A stretch of 64,000 nt of DNA from Bradyrhizobium sp. AZCC 2176 (GTDB taxonomy: Bacteria; Pseudomonadota; Alphaproteobacteria; Rhizobiales; Xanthobacteraceae): positions 1,240,001-1,304,000 of the forward strand of contig NZ_JAZHRX010000001.1 of NCBI RefSeq assembly GCF_036924645.1, written 5' to 3'. This document shows, in pieces, positions 40,990 through 48,475 of this stretch (the first letter of the stretch is position 1; every line of letters begins with the position of its first letter). Under the pieces are notes generated by a model. The model was not told the origin of the DNA. It saw only the letters and a list, made by a program, of their open reading frames with translations, and ran no database searches. The position numbers and the translations under genes were made by a program.

Positions 40990-41083
40990 CGTCAGACAAT
41001 CATCGATTCTGGTACGCCTAATCTAGACCGAATCCTGCTCATCGGGGTGCCGCTTCAATAGGCAACGCTTGAAGGAAAATGCT

Positions 41084-41887
41084 TTGGACGACGCCACCGA
41101 TACAGCCTTGCTTCTCAGCGCTGAAGACGTTCCTCCGGTCCGCGAATTCAACGCCGAAGGACGGTCGCCGTTCCTACTGACCTGCGATCACTACGGAAGG
41201 CTCATTCCGCGCCTGCTCGGCGATCTCGGCCTGCCCGAGAGCGAACTGGTGCGGCACATCGCCTGGGACATCGGCATTGCCGGCGTCGCGGAGGCGCTCT
41301 CACAGCATCTCGACGCCCATCTGATCGTGCAGCGCTACTCGCGGCTCGTCATCGACTGCAACCGCCCGCCCCATGTCGCAAGCTCGATCCCGCGCATCAG
41401 CGAGGCCACGACGATCCCGGCCAATGAAGGCATTTCGCGCGAGGCGGCGCAGATGCGGCGCACGCAGATCTTCGATCCGTACCACCGGCGCATCGACGAG
41501 ATCATCGATCAACGCGGCAGCGCCGGCATGCCGACGGTGCTGGTGTCGCTGCACAGTTTTACGCCGGTCTATGCCGGCATCACGCGGCCCTGGCATATCG
41601 GCACGCTCTATCACCGCGACACGCATCTGCCGCCGCTGCTCTTGAACCTGCTGCGCGCCGAGGGAGATCTCGTGGTCGGCGACAACGAGCCCTATGCGGT
41701 CAGCGACGAGACCGACTACACGATCCCCGTGCACGGCGAGGCGCGCGGGTTGATGAACACGGGAATCGAGATCCGTCAGGACCTGATCTCGGATCCCGCG
41801 GGCGAGAAGGCGTGGGCCGAGCGGCTGGCGCGATTCTTTGGTGAAATCGAGCCCATGCTGCGCGCGCAGCAATTGCTGTCCGCCTAG
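41084..41887 (+). CDS. N-formylglutamate amidohydrolase-like protein
   Basis: No ATG is available near the start. A TTG at 41084 has GAAGGAA 8-13 bases upstream and gives 267 aa; a TTG at 41069 is the alternative. Motifs are FLLTCDHYGRLIPRLLGDLG, HIAWDIGIAGVAEALSQHLD, RYSRLVIDCNRPP, TVLVSLHSFTPVYAGITRPW and GDNEPYAVSDETDYTIPVHG, typical of the HutG-like amidohydrolase family (DUF/FGase). It is divergent from the transglutaminase pair, 95 bp apart. It is not linked to hut genes, so the natural substrate may not be N-formylglutamate. The stop overlaps the convergent gene's stop in a CTAG. Confidence 0.88.
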   Translation: MDDATDTALLLSAEDVPPVREFNAEGRSPFLLTCDHYGRLIPRLLGDLGLPESELVRHIAWDIGIAGVAEALSQHLDAHLIVQRYSRLVIDCNRPPHVASSIPRISEATTIPANEGISREAAQMRRTQIFDPYHRRIDEIIDQRGSAGMPTVLVSLHSFTPVYAGITRPWHIGTLYHRDTHLPPLLLNLLRAEGDLVVGDNEPYAVSDETDYTIPVHGEARGLMNTGIEIRQDLISDPAGEKAWAERLARFFGEIEPMLRAQQLLSA

Positions 41888-42861
41888 CCGTGGACAGCCA
41901 CATAATACGCGACACCCCAAATAAACGTGACGGATGCCCAGAGTATCCAGATATGGCTAGCGCGAGGCTCCAACACGGCTTCCGACGGATTCAGCGGATT
42001 GACGTAAACTTTGACTTTGGCGCCGTTGGGATATTTTCGGGCGAAGCGCTCCATCAGGCCCCTCGATGTCGACGAGACCTTGCCGCCGAGGCTGACGTGC
42101 TCGCTGACATAATCGATGCCGTTGAAGCGATACGCGAAGGAAACCTTGGACTGGAACGTGAGCTGGCTGCTTTCGGCGGGTTCCGACGACGCGGACATGA
42201 ATTGTTCAAGGCCCGACGACTTGATGGCGCCGGGCACGACCGGCCATTTCCTTGCTAGCGAAGCCTGGCGGTGCAGCGCCAGCCCGAACAGTGCAACCAG
42301 AAATCCGAACGCGCTCATGGCGACGACAAACGGCGACACTTTGGGATTCGCGAGATGCTTCGACACGAACTCGGTGATCTGATGCAGGCCGATCGCCGAA
42401 CCGAACACGATCGCCAGCGCGATCGCCGTGCCGATGCCCAGGCAGCCCCACATGCCCTTGGGCAGGTCGCGCTCCAGCACCGCCTGGTCCGGATGCAGCG
42501 GATTGTAATAGACGGTGACGACGGTACCGACCGGATATTTCGCGATGGTCTCGGCGACCTCGAAATTTCCGCGATCCTCGCCGATGCTGACGCGGTTATT
42601 GCGCAGCTTGCGGCCCGCGACGGAATATTCGTAGACGATGTCGGCGAAGTTGCGTTCCTCGAAGCGATGCCGCTCTTCCCGGTCGCTGTCGATCACCTCG
42701 ACCTTGCGAACCTCGGTCTTCGAAACCACCACCTTGCCCGTGACGGAAGGCCACTCGCGCGCGGCGCGCACCTGCAGCGACTTGTAGGCGGCGGCTACGA
42801 AGAGCAGCCCGAGCGGGGCGAGCAGCATCGCATAGACGGACCAAGGTAGGTCAGGCAGCAC
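41884..42861 (-). CDS. DUF3592 membrane protein with two repeats
   Basis: In this 325-aa protein two DUF3592 units are visible. One begins REWPSVTGKVVVSKTE and ends GTVVTVYYNPLHPDQAVLE; the other begins RKWPVVPGAIKSSGLE and ends GAKVKVYVNPLNPSEAVLE. Each lies between hydrophobic helices (MLLAPLGLLFVAAAY, GIGTAIALAIVFGSAIGL, VAMSAFGFLVALFGLAL, IWILWASVTFIWGVAYYVAV). Function is unknown for the family. The last codons overlap the neighbouring convergent gene. Confidence 0.88.
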   Translation of the reverse strand: MLPDLPWSVYAMLLAPLGLLFVAAAYKSLQVRAAREWPSVTGKVVVSKTEVRKVEVIDSDREERHRFEERNFADIVYEYSVAGRKLRNNRVSIGEDRGNFEVAETIAKYPVGTVVTVYYNPLHPDQAVLERDLPKGMWGCLGIGTAIALAIVFGSAIGLHQITEFVSKHLANPKVSPFVVAMSAFGFLVALFGLALHRQASLARKWPVVPGAIKSSGLEQFMSASSEPAESSQLTFQSKVSFAYRFNGIDYVSEHVSLGGKVSSTSRGLMERFARKYPNGAKVKVYVNPLNPSEAVLEPRASHIWILWASVTFIWGVAYYVAVHG

Positions 42862-42932
42862 GGATTGTTCCCCGGAGGCGGCTAGCGGTTAGACGCGCCG
42901 CAGCCGCCCCGGGTTCAAGCATGCATGCGAAT

Positions 42933-43550
42933 TTACTTCGCCCGCGTCAGCGCCAGCCAGATGCCGCCGCCGATCATGAAGCCGCCGGAGACGCGCGACA
43001 GCAACCTTGTGCGCTGCTTGGAGAAGAACAGCCGCGCCCGGCCGGCCAACAGCGCGTAGACCGAATCGGTCGAGGCCGCGATCACCATGAAGGTGACACC
43101 GAGCAGCGCCACCTGTGGAAGGTGGTCCTTCTCCATGTCCATGAACTGCGGAATGAACGCGCCAAAGAACACCAGCACTTTCGGGTTTGAGAGCAACACC
43201 AGAAAGCCCTGCAGAAAGAAGCCCCCGCGCGGCGGAGGCGGCGGTTCATCGGCGTTGAGACCTTCGACAGGCGAACGGATCAGCTTGATGCCGAGCCAGA
43301 TCAGATAGGCCGCACCGGCAAAGCGCACCCAGTCGAACCAGTAGCCCATGGTCGCCATCAGCGAGGTCAGTCCAATCGCGACGATCCCGATCACGATGGC
43401 GAGGCCGGTCTGCGCGCCGGCGCAATTGATCAGCGCCGCGCGGGTGCCGTGCCGCAGGCCGTTCGCAATCAACAGCGTGACCACCGGACCCGGCAACAGC
43501 GCCAGCGCGATGCAGGCGGCGACAAAGGCGAGATAGGCTTGAAGGGACAT
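42933..43550 (-). CDS. LysE family transporter (second copy)
   Basis: The product is 205 aa from ATG 43550 (AGGG just upstream). LysE/RhtB blocks are FVAACIALALLPGPVVTLLI, NGLRHGTRAALINCAGAQTG, WVRFAGAAYLIWLGIKLI, LLSNPKVLVFFGAFIPQFMD and GGFMIGGGIWLAL. Six helices are expected. It is likely an amino-acid exporter. It is only distantly similar to the copy at 26151. Confidence 0.94.
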   Translation of the reverse strand: MSLQAYLAFVAACIALALLPGPVVTLLIANGLRHGTRAALINCAGAQTGLAIVIGIVAIGLTSLMATMGYWFDWVRFAGAAYLIWLGIKLIRSPVEGLNADEPPPPPRGGFFLQGFLVLLSNPKVLVFFGAFIPQFMDMEKDHLPQVALLGVTFMVIAASTDSVYALLAGRARLFFSKQRTRLLSRVSGGFMIGGGIWLALTRAK

Positions 43551-43573
43551 GGGTAGAACTCCGGCGGGAGAAA

Positions 43574-43694
43574 CGTCATGGCCGGGCTTGTCCCGGCCAT
43601 TCACGTCTTATCGCAAAGCGCGCCCGATAAAAAGACGTGGACGGCCGGGACATCTAGCGCGAAGACGCGCTTCGCGCTTTTGCCCGGCCATGAC
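43574..43694. repeat. Dispersed palindromic repeat, copy 3, with an inserted palindrome
   Basis: The outer arms match copies 1 and 2. The right arm is split after GGCCGGGACA by about 29 bp (43653-43681) that contain AGCGCGAA...TTCGCGCT, itself an inverted repeat. The arm then resumes as GCCCGGCCATGAC. Confidence 0.88.
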
Positions 43695-43703
43695 TGAATT
43701 GTT

Positions 43704-44258
43704 TCACCGCCCTTCCATCGCGGCCGTCATCCAGCGCGTCATTTCGCTGCTCGCCAGAAACGCCAGCGCCGCGCGTCGCACCTCGGGCGCATCACCCTCG
43801 GCGTGCGCGACCGCGACAAGGAGATCGCAGCGGCGCGAGACTGCGACGCCGATCGCGGTGTGCCGCGAACCATCAGACATTTTGAGATCATAAACCCTGA
43901 TCCGCCCGGTCATATCGGCGACACGGACCACATCGCCCGGCGCGAGCGGCGCAAAATGCGGACTCATCAGGTCGAGATCGGCGACGCGATCGACCTCGTC
44001 GTCGTCGGTGACGCCGCGGTCGCAATTGCAGAACCCCATCTTCGGCCGCACATAGATCGCGACATCCCCGCCGCACACAGCTCCCTCGCAGTGGAAGGCC
44101 TTGCCGGCAGGCCAGCCGTCCCGCGGGAAGGGCCAGGCGATTTCCCGCCAGTCGGCTTTCTGTTCCTCTCGGTGCGGCGCGACGTGTTGATAGGCCGCAG
44201 CGCCCGGCAGCGCACCGAGTGCCATGACGGCGAATGCAATGAGCGGCCAGCGCCGCAT
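43704..44258 (-). CDS. Exported hypothetical protein
   Basis: The product is 184 aa from ATG 44258, with a signal peptide (LIAFAVMALGALPGAAAYQ). Two Cys pairs are present, FHCEGAVCGG and GFCNCDRG. Then DDDEVDRVADLDLMSPHFAP and MTGRIRVYDLKMSDGSRHTA follow, suggesting a small secreted disulfide-rich domain. It starts 11 bases after the stop of the upstream beta-propeller gene, so the two form an operon. I know no function. Confidence 0.75.
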   Translation of the reverse strand: MRRWPLIAFAVMALGALPGAAAYQHVAPHREEQKADWREIAWPFPRDGWPAGKAFHCEGAVCGGDVAIYVRPKMGFCNCDRGVTDDDEVDRVADLDLMSPHFAPLAPGDVVRVADMTGRIRVYDLKMSDGSRHTAIGVAVSRRCDLLVAVAHAEGDAPEVRRAALAFLASSEMTRWMTAAMEGR

Positions 44259-44269
44259 CGCCGGCGGTC

Positions 44270-45715
44270 TCACGGCAGACCGGCGACGGCGCGCGCCTGG
44301 CCGGTCAGTTCCAGAATGTGCAGGCCGGTATTGGCACGGTCGACGATGTAGATGTAGCCGCGCTCGTCGGTTTCGACATTGTTGGTCTGGATTGCGACCT
44401 TGCAGCGATCCTTGCCATCGATCTTGACGCAGCGCTTGTCGGTCGCCGCCGTGATCGCCGGAATGAAATAGCCGACCTCGGTGGGATGATAGGGATCGCG
44501 AATGTCGAGCGCGCGCACGCCCGCATTGAAGAAGGATATAAACGCCATCTTCTTGTAGAAGACCGGCGCCATGCTCTCGTTGGAGGAATGCGCACCGAAC
44601 CGCCCTCCCCGTTCGCAGAACGCCCCGCTTGCTTCCGGCACCGTGTAACTCGATATCATCATCGGCCGGTTCTCGACGGTGACGTCGGCGAACCACACCA
44701 TCTGCCGCGGCTCGTTGCATTCGTTCAGGATCGCTTCATCGACGATCATGACGATGTCGCGGGTCTTGCCATCCTTGTCTTTGGCAAATTCCGCAATCGG
44801 CATGCCCAGCATCGGAAACGTCGTATGGGCGCCGTTGAAGGCCGACATCGCCAGCCGCGCAATTTCCGGCGAACGCAGATTGTCGGCGGTCGGCTCCCTC
44901 GGGCCATTGAGCAGCTTCTCGCGATCGACGATCTGCAGGACCCCGCCCTTGTTGGTGCCGTAGCCGAAATAGATCCGATTGCCGGAAGGGCCCGTCGAGA
45001 TCGGTCCATGCAGCTCCGTCGGCACTGCCCCCGTCGAACCGGGCTCCTGGCCGGGAAGGCCGAAATCGCGGATTTTTTGCGGGCGCGCGGGATCGGAGAG
45101 ATCGTAGACCTGCGTCATGCGGCGCGTGCGCCAGTCGGGCGCGCCCGATACCAGGAAGGCAATGCCGGTGTCGCACTCCCACCAGTTCTTGTGCGTGTCC
45201 TTTAATCCCGCAATCCGCGTGACCAGCACGGGATTGGCGGGATCGGCGACGTTCCAGATCTCATGCGCCTCGCCGCCAAAGGTCCGCAGCATATAGACCG
45301 CGTTGCGATCGCCTTTCGGCAGCGCCTTGCCGTCGCAAATCCGCACCATCTGCGCGCCGCCGGCTTCATACTTGCCTTCCTGGCCCGGAAGATGGCGCAG
45401 ATATTTGGGCTGCGCAGGATCGGTGACATCGACGATCGACGTGCCGTTCGGCTCAGTCTTGCCCGTTAGCGGATTGACCGGCGCCGGAATATCGTCGCTG
45501 CCGCCGTGATGGCCGATATAGGCGATCCAGCGGTCGCCCTGATGATGAATGGTCGGCTGATAGGCGCTGCGCGCCTGCAGGTCGCTGGTTCCGACCAGCT
45601 TCATGTTGAGGGCTTCAGGCGGTGCGCCGATCACTTGCGGCTGCGCGCAAGTGATGCCCGAGCTTGCAAGGAAAAGGATAGAGAATGAGGCTGCGAGTTT
45701 AAGGCGACTGCTCAT
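44270..45715 (-). CDS. Exported LVIVD-type beta-propeller protein
   Basis: The product is 481 aa from ATG 45715, with a signal peptide ending SGITCAQ. The body has repeated strands such as GTSIVDVTDPAQPKYLRHLP, EIWNVADPANPVLVTRI, TQVYDLSDPARPQKIRDFG, GGVLQIVDREKLL, GVRALDIRDPYHPTEVGYF and YIYIVDRANTGLHILEL. These xxxDVxDPxxP blades are typical of LVIVD-repeat propellers, which are probably periplasmic binding or scaffold proteins. No catalytic motif is seen. It is the first gene of a two-gene unit with the small exported protein at 43704. Confidence 0.85.
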   Translation of the reverse strand: MSSRLKLAASFSILFLASSGITCAQPQVIGAPPEALNMKLVGTSDLQARSAYQPTIHHQGDRWIAYIGHHGGSDDIPAPVNPLTGKTEPNGTSIVDVTDPAQPKYLRHLPGQEGKYEAGGAQMVRICDGKALPKGDRNAVYMLRTFGGEAHEIWNVADPANPVLVTRIAGLKDTHKNWWECDTGIAFLVSGAPDWRTRRMTQVYDLSDPARPQKIRDFGLPGQEPGSTGAVPTELHGPISTGPSGNRIYFGYGTNKGGVLQIVDREKLLNGPREPTADNLRSPEIARLAMSAFNGAHTTFPMLGMPIAEFAKDKDGKTRDIVMIVDEAILNECNEPRQMVWFADVTVENRPMMISSYTVPEASGAFCERGGRFGAHSSNESMAPVFYKKMAFISFFNAGVRALDIRDPYHPTEVGYFIPAITAATDKRCVKIDGKDRCKVAIQTNNVETDERGYIYIVDRANTGLHILELTGQARAVAGLP

Positions 45716-45795
45716 GTTCCACCCCGACTGTTCAAGGCCAATCTGCGCTGGCTGAGCGCACGATAACACAGCGGCAGGCTGCGCCAAAACACACC

Positions 45796-45825
45796 TTGAC
45801 ATGCAACCATTTGGTTGCCTACTAT
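45796..45825 (+). promoter_or_regulatory. Promoter with ArsR-type operator filling the spacer
   Basis: TTGACA (45796-45801) and TACTAT (45820-45825) are 18 bases apart. The spacer contains the perfect palindrome GCAACCA-TT-TGGTTGC (45803-45818). The -10 box ends 7 bases before the ArsR ATG at 45833, so the message should start at or within a base of the start codon. Confidence 0.82.
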
Positions 45826-45832
45826 CTCGCCC

Positions 45833-46147
45833 ATGGATGAAGTCTTCAAAGCGCTTGCCGATGCGTCGCGGCGCTCTTTGTTGGACCGGCTTCACGTAAG
45901 AGGCGGACAGACGCTGAACGAACTTTGCGACGGCCTCGCCATGACGCGGCAGGCGGTCACAAAACACCTTGGGATTCTCGAAGCGGCCAACCTCGTCACT
46001 ACGCTGAGGCATGGCCGCGAGAAGCTGCACTACATCAATCCGGTTCCGATCCATCAGATCGGCGAACGCTGGATCAAGAAATTCGAGCGCGGGAAACTTG
46101 GCGCCCTCAGCGAGTTGAAACGAAAGTTGGAGAAGCGTGATGAGTAA
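45833..46147 (+). CDS. ArsR-family transcriptional regulator
   Basis: The product is 104 aa from ATG 45833. The winged helix reads MDEVFKALADASRRSLLDRL, LNELCDGLAMTRQAVTKHLG and ILEAANLVTTLRHGREKLHY. No metal-binding CVC motif is present, so it belongs to the type that controls neighbouring SRPBCC genes rather than metal resistance. Its promoter carries a fitting palindrome, so it probably represses its own operon. Its end overlaps the next gene by 8 bases. Confidence 0.93.
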   Translation: MDEVFKALADASRRSLLDRLHVRGGQTLNELCDGLAMTRQAVTKHLGILEAANLVTTLRHGREKLHYINPVPIHQIGERWIKKFERGKLGALSELKRKLEKRDE

Positions 46148-46601
46148 GCCGGAATTTGTCTACGTCACCTATATCGAGACCACGCCGGAGAAATTGTGGG
46201 AGGCACTGACGTCCAGCGAGTTCAGCAAACGCTATTGGTTCGGCACCGAGGTAAGGTCCAACTGGAAAGTGGGTTCGCCGTTTGCGCTGGTCACGGACGG
46301 CATGACCACCGACTCCGGCGAGATCCTCGTAGCCGACCCGGCGCGGCTTCTGTCCTACACCTTCAAGCACCAGCGCTTCGAGGAAATGCGCGACGAACCC
46401 GTGACGACGGTCGTATTCACTATCGAGCCCTATGAGAAGATCGTGAAGCTGACCGTGACGCACGAAGGTTTCGTGGAGGGCGGCAAGCTGCTCGGTGCCG
46501 TTTCCAAGGGATGGCCTGCCATCCTCTCCGGCCTCAAGAGCCTGCTCGAAACCGGCCACGTGGTCAGCATCCCACCTGAAGCGCTCGGCAAGACACGATG
46601 A
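46140..46601 (+). CDS. SRPBCC (AHSA1-like) protein 1
   Basis: The product is 153 aa from ATG 46140, overlapping the ArsR end. The START-like fold shows FVYVTYIETTPEKLWEALTS, YWFGTEVRSNWKVGSPFALV, SGEILVADPARLLSYTFKH and GGKLLGAVSKGWPAILSGLK. These hydrophobic-cavity proteins bind small ligands or help Hsp90. Coupling to ArsR suggests a stress or ligand response. It is paralogous to the next gene. Confidence 0.92.
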   Translation: MSKPEFVYVTYIETTPEKLWEALTSSEFSKRYWFGTEVRSNWKVGSPFALVTDGMTTDSGEILVADPARLLSYTFKHQRFEEMRDEPVTTVVFTIEPYEKIVKLTVTHEGFVEGGKLLGAVSKGWPAILSGLKSLLETGHVVSIPPEALGKTR

Positions 46602-47140
46602 AAATCTACCGAAGGATTCGCACCGACATGAACATCGAAAAATTCAAACCCGCGATCGTTTATGCGATCTACATCGCCTCGACACCTGAGAAGGTATGGG
46701 AGGCTCTGACCAGCGCCGAGTTCAGCCGACAATATTTTTCCGGCCATGCGGTCGAGGTCGATCAGAGGATCGGCGGCGCCTTCATCATGCGCACGCCGGA
46801 CGGCGCCTTGCATATTTCGGGTGAGGTGATCGAGTGCGAACCGCCAAGGAAGCTCACCGTTACCTTCAACGTCAACTGGCCGGCACTGGTGGAAAAGCTC
46901 GGCCCGACGCTTGTCACCTACGAGATCGAGCAGGCGGGTGACGCGGTGAAGCTGACGATGCTGCAGTCGCACGACCGAGAGATCAGTGACGATATCCTTT
47001 CGGGTGGCCGCACCGGCTGGCCGGCGATCCTCTCCAGCCTGAAGAGCCTGCTGGAAACCGGCAACGCGCTGGCAATCGAGATGCAACCGCCGGAACGGAT
47101 GCTGGCCGCGCTGAAGGAGATGGGGATCGGGACGCCGTAG
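46598..47140 (+). CDS. SRPBCC (AHSA1-like) protein 2
   Basis: The product is 180 aa from ATG 46598, overlapping the previous stop (ATGA); ATG 46628 (MNIEKFK) is an alternative. The blocks match gene 1: IVYAIYIASTPEKVWEALTS, YFSGHAVEVDQRIGGAFIM, ISGEVIECEPPRKLTVTFNV and GRTGWPAILSSLKSLLETGN. It is the third gene of the ArsR operon. The two SRPBCC proteins may form a heterodimer or bind different ligands. Confidence 0.92.
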   Translation: MKIYRRIRTDMNIEKFKPAIVYAIYIASTPEKVWEALTSAEFSRQYFSGHAVEVDQRIGGAFIMRTPDGALHISGEVIECEPPRKLTVTFNVNWPALVEKLGPTLVTYEIEQAGDAVKLTMLQSHDREISDDILSGGRTGWPAILSSLKSLLETGNALAIEMQPPERMLAALKEMGIGTP

Positions 47141-47415
47141 CAATATGTTCCCGCGAACGCCGGAACCATGCGCCGTGATTTTGTTATGGAAAAGAAAGAA
47201 CCGCTAGCCACGCGCAAGGCAATGGACGCCGGTGGCTATGGGCCCCACGTTGGAAGGCGGGGATTGCGCCAAGTCCGAAAGCGCCACCACGACAAGTCAC
47301 ACCCACGTAAATCGGTCCAGGCTTACCGGTTCCGGCGCGATTGACGCCACAGATCGGCCAACTGCTGGACTGAGACTGCCCCACTCTGCAACATTATGCT
47401 TGTGAGGCCGCCGCC

Positions 47416-48297
47416 ATGCTTGTTCCGAAGACCGTCCGCTTCCTCTTGAAGTACGCGCCGAGCGATCCCTTGGGCTTTGCTGATATCGTGCGCCGCCGCG
47501 CGATGGAGCAGTTCAGGACGCCGCCCACGGGCCTCGCGACGAGGCGCTTCAACGGCGTGCATTACGAGATCGACATGTCATTGCATCGCATGATGAAGAA
47601 GTATCTTTTCCATACCCACGAAATGTTTCTTGAACGCATCTTCAAGCGCTGCCTCGCTGCCGGCGACACCTTCATCGATATCGGCGCCAACTGCGGCTAC
47701 TGGTCGGCCTATTCCTTGTCGCTCGTGGGCAAGAGCGGAGAGGTGCACGCCTTCGAACCGGTGCCGCAATATTTTTCCTTTGTCCAACGGCTCGCCGAGC
47801 TCAATCCCGATTATCGAGTCATTGCCAACCAGGTTGCCTGCGGCGCGCGGCCGGGCGCCTTCACGATGGCCGTTGTCACGCCGCGCGCCGAAAATTTCGA
47901 CAATTACGACACCAATATTGGGTCGAGTTCGCTTGCCGCCGGCTTTCTCGACCACGCCCGCGAACTCACGGAAAATATCACCGTTGAGGTTATCGCCTTC
48001 GATAACTACGCGTGTGAGCGGAAAATCGATCTCGATCGCGTCGGCCTGATCAAGATCGACGTCGAAGGTTTCGAGGCTGAGGTATTCGACGGCATGCAAG
48101 GCGTGCTGGCAAAAGGCGGCCGCAAAGTCCCGATCCTGTGCGAAGTCCTCACCGATCTGGATCGCCCTGAGCCGCTCGACGGCCGACGGATTATCGAACG
48201 CCTTGAAGATTTCGGTTACCGTTGCCTTGATGCCACGCATTTGCGACCGATCAATCGCGATGCGCTTGGTTTTGAGGAGAACATTCTCTGCCTCTGA
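47416..48297 (+). CDS. FkbM family methyltransferase
   Basis: In this 293-aa protein the SAM-binding motif I is DTFIDIGANCGYWSAYSLSL with VHAFEPVPQYFSFVQRL after it. FkbM-specific blocks follow: ITVEVIAFDNYACERKIDLD and VGLIKIDVEGFEAEVFDGMQ. It should O-methylate a sugar, polyketide or similar hydroxyl. It is a single gene, followed by a strong hairpin at 48416. Confidence 0.9.
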   Translation: MLVPKTVRFLLKYAPSDPLGFADIVRRRAMEQFRTPPTGLATRRFNGVHYEIDMSLHRMMKKYLFHTHEMFLERIFKRCLAAGDTFIDIGANCGYWSAYSLSLVGKSGEVHAFEPVPQYFSFVQRLAELNPDYRVIANQVACGARPGAFTMAVVTPRAENFDNYDTNIGSSSLAAGFLDHARELTENITVEVIAFDNYACERKIDLDRVGLIKIDVEGFEAEVFDGMQGVLAKGGRKVPILCEVLTDLDRPEPLDGRRIIERLEDFGYRCLDATHLRPINRDALGFEENILCL

Positions 48298-48415
48298 CAC
48301 GCTCCGGATCGGCCTTGTCGGAAACCGATGTCATCGATTCCTCCGTTTGGTTTGCGGGTATTGAGGCAGCACGCGCGGGAGGAGTGTTGATCTTGGTCAA
48401 GGTCCAGCCTCTCGC

Positions 48416-48443
48416 CGTCGTCCCTGCGTTCGCAGGGACGACG
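48416..48443. terminator. Perfect 13-bp hairpin between convergent genes
   Basis: CGTCGTCCCTGCG-TT-CGCAGGGACGACG lies between the FkbM gene (+) and the acyl-CoA synthetase gene (-). There is no T tract, so it may act as a weak bidirectional terminator. It also belongs to the GTCGTTCCC-type repeat family. Confidence 0.5.
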
Positions 48444-48475
48444 GTGAGGGTTTGCGACGACGGCGGTAGCGCGCC

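Noticed and set aside
47145..47175. TTCCCGCGAACGCCGG near 47150 as a terminator
   Set aside because: No T run; it is a half copy of the GTCGTTCCC repeat family. The gap 47141-47415 otherwise shows nothing firm.
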